Source of the DNA: Wocania arenilitoris
GTDB taxonomy: Bacteria; Bacteroidota; Bacteroidia; Flavobacteriales; Flavobacteriaceae
DNA: 64,000 nt
Direction: 5' to 3'
NCBI RefSeq assembly: GCF_021728535.1
Contig: NZ_JAKKDU010000011.1
Coordinates: forward strand, 84,121 to 148,120
This document shows positions 27,856 to 36,680 of the stretch, piece after piece. A program made the translations under genes and the position numbers. The first letter of the stretch is position 1; every line of letters begins with the position of its first letter. The notes below the pieces were generated by a model. It saw only the letters and a list, made by a program, of their open reading frames with translations, did not search any database and was not told where the DNA came from.

Positions 27856-28761
27856 TTATAAACCTAAAGCTTTTATATAATCTCTATTTGATTGGGCACA
27901 AACTTTTGGATGCCCCATACCTGGCAATATATCTTGTTCAACAACTATCCAATCGTCATATTTTAGTTGATGTAATAAATCTACAATTGTCTTAAAGTCA
28001 ATCATTCCCTTCCCTAGTTCACAAAACACACCTCTTTTTATTGCATCAAAATAATCTCCATTAACGTCTCTTGATGATTTTGCTATTTCTGGACTAAAAT
28101 CTTTAAAATGTACATGCCATATTCGATTAGAATAAAGCTTTAATGCTTCTACTGGGTCGCCTCCACCAAATGCATAATGCCCCATATCTAAACACAACCC
28201 TAACAAATTTGGGTCTGTTAACGATAATAATTTTTCAATTTCTTGAGGTGTTTCTACATATCCAGCGCAATGATGATGAAAAACTGTTCTTATACCAAAA
28301 GCATCCTTAACCGCCTTGGCAATTTTTTCTGCTCCTTGGGCATAATCTTTCCATTGGTCATCAGAAAGTCCCATTTTAAGCTGTATCCTACCTGCATTTT
28401 GAGTTCGCTCTGATACCGAACCATTGTCATCTGCTAAAACAATAAACGCATCTTTACTGCCTGCTTTATACATTAATTCGGCGACCTTTAAAGCCATTAA
28501 AACTCCTTCATCATGTTTATTTAAATTAGCAAGTGCAACAGGCACGAATGCTCCTAACAACTCAAGGTTCCTTTTTTGAATTTCATCCCTGAGTTGATTT
28601 GGGTCTGTTGGCATAAAACCCCAATCTCCTAATTCTGTACCAATATACCCTGTTTCTTTAATTTCATTTAAAACCTGTTCAAAACCCATTTGCTTCGATT
28701 TTTCTTCCAAGTCAAACTCCAGGACTCCCCATGAACAAGGAGCATTTGCAATCTTGATCAT
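27856..28761 (-). CDS. iolE: Inosose dehydratase IolE
   Basis: The 301-residue protein has the IolE start pattern IANAPCSWGVLEFD and a xylose-isomerase-like TIM barrel with metal-ligand segments GLCLDMGHYAFGGGDP, RIWHVHFKDF and VVEQDILPG. IolE removes water from scyllo-inosose to give the trihydroxycyclohexane dione that IolD cleaves. It lies 10 bp after iolA and 14 bp before iolG. Length and motif order fit the family throughout. Confidence 0.95.
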   Translation of the reverse strand: MIKIANAPCSWGVLEFDLEEKSKQMGFEQVLNEIKETGYIGTELGDWGFMPTDPNQLRDEIQKRNLELLGAFVPVALANLNKHDEGVLMALKVAELMYKAGSKDAFIVLADDNGSVSERTQNAGRIQLKMGLSDDQWKDYAQGAEKIAKAVKDAFGIRTVFHHHCAGYVETPQEIEKLLSLTDPNLLGLCLDMGHYAFGGGDPVEALKLYSNRIWHVHFKDFSPEIAKSSRDVNGDYFDAIKRGVFCELGKGMIDFKTIVDLLHQLKYDDWIVVEQDILPGMGHPKVCAQSNRDYIKALGL

Positions 28762-28771
28762 TTTTCAGATA

Positions 28772-30247
28772 TTAAAATTTACGTGACCAAATGTTTGGCC
28801 ATCTTTCTATCACTACTTTTGTTTGAGTAAAAAACTCAATTGCATGTTTTCCTTGGCCGTGTAAGTCTCCAAAAAAGCTGTCTTTCCACCCGCTAAAAGG
28901 AAATTGCGCCATGGGTGCAGCTACCCCTATATTTATTCCAATATTTCCGGCATCTGCTTCATTTCTAAATTTCCTAGCGCTGGCACCACTACTAGTGAAT
29001 AAACATGCCATATTTCCATAATTCCCACTATTTACAAATTGCAAAGCTTCTTCAATGTTGTTCATTGAAATAAGACTCATTACGGGACCAAATATTTCAG
29101 TTCTTATTAAATCTTTATCTAATGCCACATTTTCTAAGATTGTTGGAGAAAGAAAATTTCCGTTTTCATATCCTGAAACAGAGGTATTTCTACCATCTAA
29201 TAATGGTGTTGCTCCTTCATCAATTCCTTTTTGAATCAAACCCGTAATTCTACTTTTACTTTCTACTGTTATAACCGGCCCCATACTTATATTATCATCC
29301 CATCCATATCCTGTAGTTCTAGATTTAACTGTTTCGTATATAGAATCCTTAATTTCTCTTTTTTCATCACCAACAGTAATTATAGTTGAGGCTGCTAGAC
29401 AGCGCTGGCCTGCACAACCGTATACTGAATCTGCAATAATATTAGATGACATTTCAATATCTGCATCTGGTAAAACTATTACAGGGTTCTTAGCGCCTCC
29501 TTGTGCCTGTACTCTTTTACCATTTGCTGTACCTTTAGAGTATATATATCTAGCAACTGGCGTGCTCCCTACAAAACTAATGGCTTTAATTGTTGGATGT
29601 TCTAGTATAGCATCTACCGACTCTTTACCTCCATGAACCAAACTAATTAATCCTTTAGGAATATCTAATTGATCTAAAAGTTCAAAAATCTTTATCATTG
29701 TTAAAGGAACTTTCTCTGATGGTTTAACTATAAATGAATTTCCTGTTGCTATGGCATATGGTAAAAACCAAAAAACAATCATACTTGGAAAATTAAATGG
29801 TGTAATACAAGCTGTTACACCAACAGGTTGCCTTATCATCATTTCATCAATACCAGTAGCGATATCTTCTATAACGTCTCCAGCCATTAACATGGGAGTG
29901 CCACAGGCTACTTCAATATTTTCTATTGCTCTTTGAATTTCTCCAAATGATTCACCTTTTGTTTTTCCGGACTCATTGGTTATTATTTTAGCTATTTCAG
30001 CTTTATTCTCTTCAAAAAGAGATTTTAATTTATACAGCACTTGAACTCGCCTCATAACTGGAACTTTACTCCACTCCTTGTAAGCCTTAAATGCAGTTTC
30101 TGTTGCTACTGCAACATCCTTTGCTGTATCTTTACCGTAAGGTACTTTTGCCAAGACTTCCTGATTAGCTGGATTTAAAACTTCAATAGTGTCTACTGAA
30201 GCACTATTTACCCAAGCTCCATTTATATAATTTTTTAATGTTTTCAT
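28772..30247 (-). CDS. iolA: CoA-acylating (methyl)malonate-semialdehyde dehydrogenase
   Basis: The 491-residue ALDH-family protein has ITPFNFPSMIVFWFLPYAIATGN, the cofactor loop ISFVGSTPVARYIY and the active site GCAGQRCLAAST with the catalytic Cys near residue 284, a hallmark of MmsA/IolA. It converts malonate semialdehyde, made by the aldolase step, to acetyl-CoA and CO2 with NAD+ and CoA. It is separated by 86 bp from iolC upstream and by 10 bp from iolE downstream, within the same strand run. Confidence 0.96.
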   Translation of the reverse strand: MKTLKNYINGAWVNSASVDTIEVLNPANQEVLAKVPYGKDTAKDVAVATETAFKAYKEWSKVPVMRRVQVLYKLKSLFEENKAEIAKIITNESGKTKGESFGEIQRAIENIEVACGTPMLMAGDVIEDIATGIDEMMIRQPVGVTACITPFNFPSMIVFWFLPYAIATGNSFIVKPSEKVPLTMIKIFELLDQLDIPKGLISLVHGGKESVDAILEHPTIKAISFVGSTPVARYIYSKGTANGKRVQAQGGAKNPVIVLPDADIEMSSNIIADSVYGCAGQRCLAASTIITVGDEKREIKDSIYETVKSRTTGYGWDDNISMGPVITVESKSRITGLIQKGIDEGATPLLDGRNTSVSGYENGNFLSPTILENVALDKDLIRTEIFGPVMSLISMNNIEEALQFVNSGNYGNMACLFTSSGASARKFRNEADAGNIGINIGVAAPMAQFPFSGWKDSFFGDLHGQGKHAIEFFTQTKVVIERWPNIWSRKF

Positions 30248-30333
30248 TTTATTTTTACTTATCTCTTTTCTTAATTTATTTTTCTTATTTCATTTTGTAT
30301 TGCTCTTAAAACTAACCTAGTTTTAATATGTTA

Positions 30334-31347
30334 TTAAAAACCCCCTCGCTGTTTTATAAATTCTAAAGATTCTTCTAAATAGGGCATGAAATTAGCACAA
30401 CCTTTTCTTGTTACTACTTGGGCTCCACTTGCGTTACCCATTCTACAAGATTTATATAAGTCCCACCCTTGTAATATTCCATACAAGAACCCACTTGCAA
30501 AAGCATCGCCTGCTCCTAAAACATTTAATACCTCAACAGGAAAACCAGGAACATCTTCTCTAGAACCATCTGCCTTATATATACTTGCTCCTTCTTCTCC
30601 TCTTTTTACAACTAAAACTTCTATGCCTGAAGACAATAATTGTTCAATAGAAGCATCAATGTCACCTGTAATTTCGGGTGCTGAAATTTGTTGATCTTTA
30701 ATTGTTACCTGTGAAGCACTACTCATTGTAGCAGCCAATATTTCTTCCTCTGTACCAATAGCTATTTTAACTTTAGGAAGAATGGCTCTTACTGTTAAAC
30801 CAAATGCACGGTAATCATGCCATTGATCTGCACGAAAATCTAAATCTAATACAACATCTATATCATTTTTTTCTGCTATTTCAGTAGCAAAAAAAGTAGC
30901 ACTTCTACTAGGCTCTATATTTAAAGCGGTTCCGTTAATCAATAATATTTTATAATCTTCGATTTGTGCGTCAATAACGTCGTCTATTGATACTTGACTA
31001 TCGGCGGCATTATCCCTATAATAAACCAAAGGAAATTTATTTGGAGGTTCAATACCCAACACAACAGCACTACTTCTTGACTGATTTTTTGTAGGTATAC
31101 AATGTGTATTGACTCCTTCATTATTCAGAAAATTAACAATAAACTCTCCTACTTTATCATTTCCAACACCTGTTAATAAGCTTGCATTAACTCCTAATCT
31201 GGCACAACCCACTGCTATATTAAGTGGTGACCCACCAACAAAGGCGTCAAACCCTTTAATATCATTAAAAGGTGATCCTATATCTTGAGAATATAAATCA
31301 ATTGAAGATCTTCCCATTGTAATTACATCATACTTTCTATCTGCCAT
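30334..31347 (-). CDS. iolC: 5-dehydro-2-deoxygluconokinase IolC
   Basis: The 337-residue PfkB-family kinase starts DRKYDVITMGRSSIDLYSQD, a typical IolC beginning, and has the sugar-binding GGSPLNIAVGCARLG and the ATP-site motif NVLGAGDAFASGFLYG with the catalytic Asp. It phosphorylates 5-dehydro-2-deoxy-D-gluconate at C6. It starts one base after the iolB stop, so the two are translationally coupled. It is the single-domain form, without the fused C-terminal DUF2090 domain found in some proteobacterial IolC proteins. Confidence 0.95.
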   Translation of the reverse strand: MADRKYDVITMGRSSIDLYSQDIGSPFNDIKGFDAFVGGSPLNIAVGCARLGVNASLLTGVGNDKVGEFIVNFLNNEGVNTHCIPTKNQSRSSAVVLGIEPPNKFPLVYYRDNAADSQVSIDDVIDAQIEDYKILLINGTALNIEPSRSATFFATEIAEKNDIDVVLDLDFRADQWHDYRAFGLTVRAILPKVKIAIGTEEEILAATMSSASQVTIKDQQISAPEITGDIDASIEQLLSSGIEVLVVKRGEEGASIYKADGSREDVPGFPVEVLNVLGAGDAFASGFLYGILQGWDLYKSCRMGNASGAQVVTRKGCANFMPYLEESLEFIKQRGGF

Positions 31348-31348
31348 A

Positions 31349-32239
31349 TTACTTGTTATTCATTTCTGAGGTTACTAATGGTAACCTCTTATCTTTTGAT
31401 TCCCAAGAATCATATATCCATTCATGGTCTGGGTCTGTTGTATTAGCTAAACACTGATCTGTACCTGCTAAAAAATTCAAGTAATAACAGTGAAACCCGT
31501 GTTCTGCCACAACAGGATGATATCCTTTTGGAATTAATACCACATCATTATGTCTTGGTCTTACTATCTCATCTAGAGATCTATCTTTTGTATACACCTG
31601 CTGGATGGCGTAGGCCTCAAGTTTTTCAAACTTATAGAAATAGGTTTCTTCTTGAATAGGTTCTAGTACATTTCCTTCTATATCAACTTTTCTTTCATCA
31701 TGCTTATGCGCAGGAAAAGAACTCCAATTACCTGATGGCGTATATACTTCTCTACACACCAAACTATGACACCCAAACCCTGGTGGTACCAAATCATTAA
31801 ATTGTCTCGTTGCATTATCTCCACCAAAAATAACAACCTGAGTATCCTCCGGCGTTACAAACTTAGCTGGAAAATCTTCTTGAGACTTACACCAACCATA
31901 AGCTATATCTAAAGTTGTACTTGTTGCTTCAAGTGAAAATTGTGAATTTCTTGGTAGATATAAAGTGTGAGCGACTCCACTAAAAACATCTTTTCGTCCG
32001 TTAACAGTTTCCCATTCACCTTGATTGCTAGACACCTTAAAATTTCCACCAAGTAATACGATCACCATTTCATTCTCACCAGTATTATGCTTCCATAATT
32101 CACCCAACTCCATTTCACGAGCCTCAAAGCTTAAATATTTCCATTGGGCAGTTTCTGGGGTTATTCTATGATACACCTTAGAATTTGTATTTGGTTTTTG
32201 TAATAAATGTGATTTGCTATTCATAAAATTAATATTCAT
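31349..32239 (-). CDS. iolB: 5-deoxy-glucuronate isomerase IolB
   Basis: The 296-residue protein is a bicupin. Visible family segments are the first cupin LGELWKHNTGENEMVIVLLGGNFKV, the conserved FPAHKHDERK metal site and EETYFYKFEK, and VLIPKGYHPV followed by YYLNFLAG near the end. It isomerises 5-deoxy-D-glucuronate to 5-dehydro-2-deoxy-D-gluconate. Its ATG overlaps the stop of the preceding aldolase gene by one base (TAATG), indicating coupled translation. A second Met (residue 6) could be an alternative start. Confidence 0.95.
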   Translation of the reverse strand: MNINFMNSKSHLLQKPNTNSKVYHRITPETAQWKYLSFEAREMELGELWKHNTGENEMVIVLLGGNFKVSSNQGEWETVNGRKDVFSGVAHTLYLPRNSQFSLEATSTTLDIAYGWCKSQEDFPAKFVTPEDTQVVIFGGDNATRQFNDLVPPGFGCHSLVCREVYTPSGNWSSFPAHKHDERKVDIEGNVLEPIQEETYFYKFEKLEAYAIQQVYTKDRSLDEIVRPRHNDVVLIPKGYHPVVAEHGFHCYYLNFLAGTDQCLANTTDPDHEWIYDSWESKDKRLPLVTSEMNNK

Positions 32240-33177
32240 TATATAAACTGAGCTGCCTTACCCGTTGCTCTTAGCAGATCAAATTTTTCCAACATAAATT
32301 GCTCATAAGCATCCATATATTCCTTTCCGGGAATAATAGGATCGAATAACTCAGGGGTATTCCAAAAAAATTCACGATTAACTCTAGCCCATAATATTCT
32401 GGTATCAGTAGCTATATTTATTTTACATACCCCATGCGAAATAGCCTTTTTAATCTCATTTGGAGAAACACCTGAAGCACCTTGACTTAAAGCTCCTCCA
32501 CAAGCATTAATTCTATTAACATCTTCCTGATTTACTGCTGATCCTCCATGTAACACTATAGGGAAATTTGGAAGCCTTTGCTGTATTTCTTCTAAAATAT
32601 TAAACTGAATTCCTTGGCTTCCAGAAAACTTATATGCACCATGACTTGTTCCAACGGCAACAGCCAAACTATCACAATTTGTACTTTCAACAAACTGTTC
32701 TACTTCATTGGGCTGGGTGTATTTTGCTGATTTCTCATCAATTGAAATATCATCTTCTACACCGCTTAACACACCTAATTCAGCTTCAACAAAAACATTA
32801 TACTTATGCGCCTTATCAACTACAAGCTTAGTTCTTCTTACATTTTGTTGAAAATCATCATGAGAAGCATCAATCATAACCGAATTGTATTTTCCTGAAT
32901 CAATAGCATCAAATGCATGAGATTCTGTACCATGATCTAAATGAATGGCATATTTCGCTTTATGATAAATTTTTGAAGCAGCTTCTATCATAGCCAACAA
33001 CATATCTGGATGCGCATAATTTCTCGCTACAGGTGTCATTTGTACTAAAAATGGCGCATTAGCTTTTTCTCCAGCTCTAAACAAACCATGTATTTGCTCC
33101 ATGGTAAATACATTTACAGCAGCAATAGCATAATTGCCATAACATTTTTCATAAAGCTCCTTAGGAGATATTATCAT
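32239..33177 (-). CDS. iolJ: Class II aldolase, IolJ-type (6-phospho-5-dehydro-2-deoxygluconate aldolase)
   Basis: The 312-residue protein belongs to the class II fructose-bisphosphate aldolase family: AAVNVFTMEQIHGLFRAGEKA at the start, zinc-ligand His in AIHLDHGTE, EAELGVLSGVEDD, VAVGTSHGAYKF, VLHGGSAVN and KINIATDTR. Within an iol operon the expected role is cleavage of 6-phospho-5-dehydro-2-deoxygluconate to dihydroxyacetone phosphate and malonate semialdehyde. It is the first gene of the operon, 94 bp after a LacI-type palindrome. A glycolytic or tagatose aldolase role is possible from family alone, but context favours IolJ. Confidence 0.88.
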   Translation of the reverse strand: MIISPKELYEKCYGNYAIAAVNVFTMEQIHGLFRAGEKANAPFLVQMTPVARNYAHPDMLLAMIEAASKIYHKAKYAIHLDHGTESHAFDAIDSGKYNSVMIDASHDDFQQNVRRTKLVVDKAHKYNVFVEAELGVLSGVEDDISIDEKSAKYTQPNEVEQFVESTNCDSLAVAVGTSHGAYKFSGSQGIQFNILEEIQQRLPNFPIVLHGGSAVNQEDVNRINACGGALSQGASGVSPNEIKKAISHGVCKINIATDTRILWARVNREFFWNTPELFDPIIPGKEYMDAYEQFMLEKFDLLRATGKAAQFI

Positions 33178-33270
33178 CTACAAATTAAATTAATGGTTTT
33201 TACCCAATTATGGTAAGGTAAAAAAACAATAAAAAATCCATAGTTACGGAGGGGTCTGGTGGAAATCTCT

Positions 33271-33286
33271 ATGCAAACGTTTGCAC
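33271..33286. promoter_or_regulatory. LacI-type operator upstream of the iol operon
   Basis: ATGCAAACGTTTGCAC contains the perfect 14-base palindrome TGCAAACGTTTGCA, the classic LacI/GalR-type half-site arrangement with a central CG. It lies 94 bp before the first iol gene and 30 bp past the end of lacI, so it most likely controls the operon promoter. Confidence 0.85.
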
Positions 33287-33315
33287 AAAAAGACTCATAA
33301 AAATGTCAAAAAGCA

Positions 33316-34344
33316 CTAGAGTTTTTTAGAGGTTCCTCTTATAACTAATTCAGTTTTAAAAACCTCATAACGTAATTGTAGGTTTTCATCCTCTTTACGT
33401 TTTATATCTCCTAGTAAAATTCTAGCTGATAACATTCCCATACTGTATACTGGTTGCCAAACCGTAGAAAGTGCTGGAGTAAAATAGGTTGAATGGGGTT
33501 CATCATCAAATCCTATTATAGAAATATCTTCTGGAATTCTAAAATTAAGCTTCTTTGCTGTTCGCATAGCGGAAACAGCAAGACGATCATTTACAGCAAA
33601 AATAGCATCTGGCACGTTATTAGATTTCAATAAAGATTCGGTGGGCTTAATACCGTGCTCATGTGTAAACCCTTGTGCGTATATTATATATTTGTCTAAT
33701 ATTGGTAAATTATTCTTTTTTAAAGCATCCAGATATCCTTGCAATCGATGATTATTAGTTGACAAATCTGATGCCCCAGTAATATGAGCAATTTTTTTAC
33801 ACCCAGTTTTAATAAGATATTCTACAGCTTCAAAAGCTCCCGAATAATCATCAACGAGTACCTTATGTGCATCTACTCCCTCACAATCTCTATCAAAAAT
33901 CACTAAGGGAATATTATTTCTTTGTATTTTTTTAATATGATCAAAATTAAAAGTAGTTGAAGATGGTGCCACTAATATTCCTGCTATTTGAACTTTAGAA
34001 AGTTTTTCAACTATTCGTGATTCTTCTTCATAAGATTCATTTGAAATGCATATCATTATATTATATCCAGAAGAAACCAAGATGTCCTGAATCCCTGTCA
34101 CCGCAGCTGAAAAAAAATAACCTGTAATATCTGGAACAATAATAGCTATAGTTGTAGAGGTCTGTTTCAAAAAGTTTAACGCCATTGTATTGGGGCGATA
34201 ATTCAACTTTTCTGCCAATTCCCTTACTGCATCTTTAGTCTGCTGTTTCAAAGCTGGATGGTCTTGTAAGGCCCGTGATACAGTAGAAGCTGACACATTG
34301 AGTTCCTTCGCAATATCCTTAATAGTAACTCGAGTTCTTTTCAT
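33316..34344 (-). CDS. LacI-family transcriptional regulator
   Basis: The 342-residue protein has the LacI N-terminal HTH (VTIKDIAKELNVSASTVSRALQDHP, residues about 6-30) with the hinge-helix region to residue 58, then a periplasmic-binding-protein-like sensor domain starting TIAIIVPDITGYFF and ending in the family pattern DISIIGFDDEPHSTYFTPALSTV. It faces the iol operon on the same strand and is divergent from the phosphodiesterase-phosphatase fusion gene. Three palindromes near susC, iolJ and its own promoter look like its operators. The inducer is unknown; myo-inositol or an early pathway intermediate is a sensible guess. Confidence 0.94.
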   Translation of the reverse strand: MKRTRVTIKDIAKELNVSASTVSRALQDHPALKQQTKDAVRELAEKLNYRPNTMALNFLKQTSTTIAIIVPDITGYFFSAAVTGIQDILVSSGYNIMICISNESYEEESRIVEKLSKVQIAGILVAPSSTTFNFDHIKKIQRNNIPLVIFDRDCEGVDAHKVLVDDYSGAFEAVEYLIKTGCKKIAHITGASDLSTNNHRLQGYLDALKKNNLPILDKYIIYAQGFTHEHGIKPTESLLKSNNVPDAIFAVNDRLAVSAMRTAKKLNFRIPEDISIIGFDDEPHSTYFTPALSTVWQPVYSMGMLSARILLGDIKRKEDENLQLRYEVFKTELVIRGTSKKL

Positions 34345-34509
34345 ATTTAAGTTATCATTTTAAATAACCATTTGACAAGTAACAAAAAAATCTTCAATTT
34401 AAAATTGAAAAAACAATTTACAATTTTTTATTTTTTCAAATATCAAATACATCAATATAAGCTAAGCTTGATGTCTTTGTTGGTTTAAACTCCTTTTAAT
34501 TCTATATTG

Positions 34510-34525
34510 ATGCAAAGGTTTGCAT
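34510..34525. promoter_or_regulatory. LacI-type operator between lacI and the phosphodiesterase-phosphatase gene
   Basis: ATGCAAAGGTTTGCAT, on the plus strand, is the exact reverse complement of the susC operator at 20393-20408. It lies in the 284-bp divergent region, 166 bp from the lacI start and 104 bp from the gene at 34629, so it may control both, including autoregulation. Confidence 0.82.
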
Positions 34526-34628
34526 AGGCTTATACATCTGTTTCCTTTGTTGTATGCTCAAAATATTGTTGTTTTGAGTTAGTGTTGATTTCTTTTAAGT
34601 CATTAAAAACCATTATTTATTTCATACT

Positions 34629-36461
34629 ATGTTTACTAAAAACATCCTCTCAATACATAAAATCATTTTTTATCTTCTAATTTGTTCTATCCAATTTGGT
34701 TCTGCTCAGGAAGAATATTTTTCTAAATTTCAGATACATTCTCATAACGATTACCAACAAAGTGTTCCTTTCTGGAATGCCTATGCGAACGGGTTAACTT
34801 CAATTGAAGTTGATGTTTTTTTGGAGCATGATGTTTTATACGTTACCCATGACCAAGAGGATATTATAGAAAACCGAACGATTGAAAATTTATACTTACA
34901 ACCCATAAAGGAAGTCATATCCTTAATGTATGGTAGTCAAGAAAAATTACAATTGTTGGTTGATATAAAATCCAAGGCTGAAAAAACCTTAGAAAAACTT
35001 GTCGTTGTCTTAAAAAATTATCCTGAAATTATTAATAATGAAAACATTAAAATTGTTATTTCAGGAAACCGTCCAAGCATTGAAAAATACCCTAATTATC
35101 CGAAGTTTATCCATTTCGATCATCAAAATTTAGAGTCTATAGAAGACACTAAAATTCTAGATAAAATTGCTCTAATCAGTTTAAATTTTAGAAAGTTCTC
35201 TGTTTGGAATGGAAAAGGCCGATTAACTGCCGACGATTATAAAAAGGTAAAATCGACAATCGATAAGGCGCATAGTTTTGGCAAACCATTCAGGTTTTGG
35301 GCTACTCCCGATTCTAAAAGTGCCTGGAAAGCTTTTAGTGATATGGGCGTTGATTTTATTAACACCGACATGCCTAACAAAGCTTCAATTTATTTAGAAA
35401 CTCTAAACGACCGCATATATTACAACAAACTTAGGTCCGAGGTTTATACACCAACATTTAATTCTGATAAAAAGAATTCGCCAATTAAAAATGTCCTTTT
35501 ATTAATAGGTGATGGAAACGGACTTAACCAAATCTCTTCATCAGTTTTTGCCAATGGAGGAAGCTTAACACTTACCCAATTAAAAAGTATTGGCTTTATT
35601 AAAACCCAATCTGCCGATGATTTTACAACCGATTCTGCTGCTGCTGGCACCGCTCTTGCTACAGGTTCAAAAACAAATAATAGAGCAATAGGCATGGATA
35701 CTTTAGGCAATCCCTTAATCAATATCACTGAGTTACTAGACCAATATGATTTTGTTTCTGGTTGTATCACTACAGATGAAATTACTGGAGCGACACCAGC
35801 CTCATTTTACGCCCATAGAAAAGACCGATCGGAAAAAGAGGGTATTGCACGCGATCTTTTAAAGAGCAAACTATCCTTGTTTATTGGTGGTGGATCTAAA
35901 ACATTTGAAAATAAAGGAATAGCAAATCACTTTTCGATATTGGAAGACATAAGCCTTTTATCAAAAAATACAGATGATAAAGTAGGTTATTTTATTTCTG
36001 AAGAATCAGTTCCCAGTGTTTTAGAAGGACGTGGCGATATACTTTCTGAAGCTACTAAAAACGGGTTAGAATTTTTGAATAATAAAAACAAACCATTTTT
36101 TCTAATGGTTGAAGGCGCACAAATAGATTGGAATGGCCACACTAAAAATATAGCAGGTATTATTACTGAAGGTATTGACTTTGACAAAGCCATTACTGAA
36201 GCCATAAAATTTGCCGATAAAGAAGGGAACACTTTAGTTGTTGTAACGGCAGATCATGAAACTGGAGGGCTTAGTTTGCCACAAGGGGATCTGTCAAATA
36301 AAATGATTGAAGGCGATTTTACAACTTTCGACCATACTGGAACAATGGTTCCAGTATTTGCCTATGGACCTCATTCTGAAGAGTTTCAAGGTGTGTATGA
36401 AAACAGTGAATTGCTTTGGAAAATAATAAAAGTACTTTCAATTAATCTTAATAAAAAATAG
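34629..36461 (+). CDS. Fusion of GDPD/PLC-like phosphodiesterase and alkaline phosphatase, secreted
   Basis: The 610-residue protein has a signal peptide (IFYLLICSIQFGSAQ, cleavage before EEYF). Residues about 30-265 resemble the PLC-like/GDPD superfamily: FQIHSHNDYQQS with the general-acid His, GLTSIEVDVFLEHDVLYVTHDQ with metal Glu and Asp, and a barrel end at VDFINTDMPNKA. Residues about 285-605 form an alkaline phosphatase: VLLLIGDGNG, TDSAAAGTALATGSK with nucleophile Ser near 336, VEGAQIDWNGH and VVTADHETGG as metal ligands. The pair could cut a phosphodiester and then remove phosphate from the product, for example glycerophosphoinositol to inositol. A LacI-type operator lies 104 bp upstream. 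Confidence 0.9.
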   Translation: MFTKNILSIHKIIFYLLICSIQFGSAQEEYFSKFQIHSHNDYQQSVPFWNAYANGLTSIEVDVFLEHDVLYVTHDQEDIIENRTIENLYLQPIKEVISLMYGSQEKLQLLVDIKSKAEKTLEKLVVVLKNYPEIINNENIKIVISGNRPSIEKYPNYPKFIHFDHQNLESIEDTKILDKIALISLNFRKFSVWNGKGRLTADDYKKVKSTIDKAHSFGKPFRFWATPDSKSAWKAFSDMGVDFINTDMPNKASIYLETLNDRIYYNKLRSEVYTPTFNSDKKNSPIKNVLLLIGDGNGLNQISSSVFANGGSLTLTQLKSIGFIKTQSADDFTTDSAAAGTALATGSKTNNRAIGMDTLGNPLINITELLDQYDFVSGCITTDEITGATPASFYAHRKDRSEKEGIARDLLKSKLSLFIGGGSKTFENKGIANHFSILEDISLLSKNTDDKVGYFISEESVPSVLEGRGDILSEATKNGLEFLNNKNKPFFLMVEGAQIDWNGHTKNIAGIITEGIDFDKAITEAIKFADKEGNTLVVVTADHETGGLSLPQGDLSNKMIEGDFTTFDHTGTMVPVFAYGPHSEEFQGVYENSELLWKIIKVLSINLNKK

Positions 36462-36464
36462 TTC

Positions 36465-36680
36465 ATGAAAAAATGTATTACAATATTATTCTTGCTAATA
36501 TTGGTCTTTTCTTAAGTTTCATGCAGTGATAAGACCAGTAACCCTATTAATGCTATGTCGTTCAATATTAGATATGATAATCCAGAAGACGGTCCACAAA
36601 ATTGGCATAATAGAAAAGAAAATGTTGTCCGTATGATTAATTTCCATGACTTGGATATTATTGGCATGCAAGAGGTAGGG
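36465..36680 (+). pseudogene. Endonuclease/exonuclease/phosphatase (EEP) family lipoprotein, N-terminal remnant
   Basis: Starting 3 bp after the fusion gene, the frame reads a lipoprotein leader (MKKCITILFLLILVFS), a TAA stop at 36513-36515, then VSCSDKTSNPINAMSFNIRYDNPEDGPQNWHNRKENVVRM and LDIIGMQEV, the first two conserved blocks of EEP phosphatases, with the metal-binding Glu of MQE. The gene is cut off at this point and replaced by IS630 sequence. The stop inside the leader would need one substitution, for example TTA to TAA. EEP proteins include inositol polyphosphate phosphatases, sphingomyelinases and nucleases, which would suit the upstream fusion enzyme, but the specific activity cannot be told. 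Confidence 0.83.
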
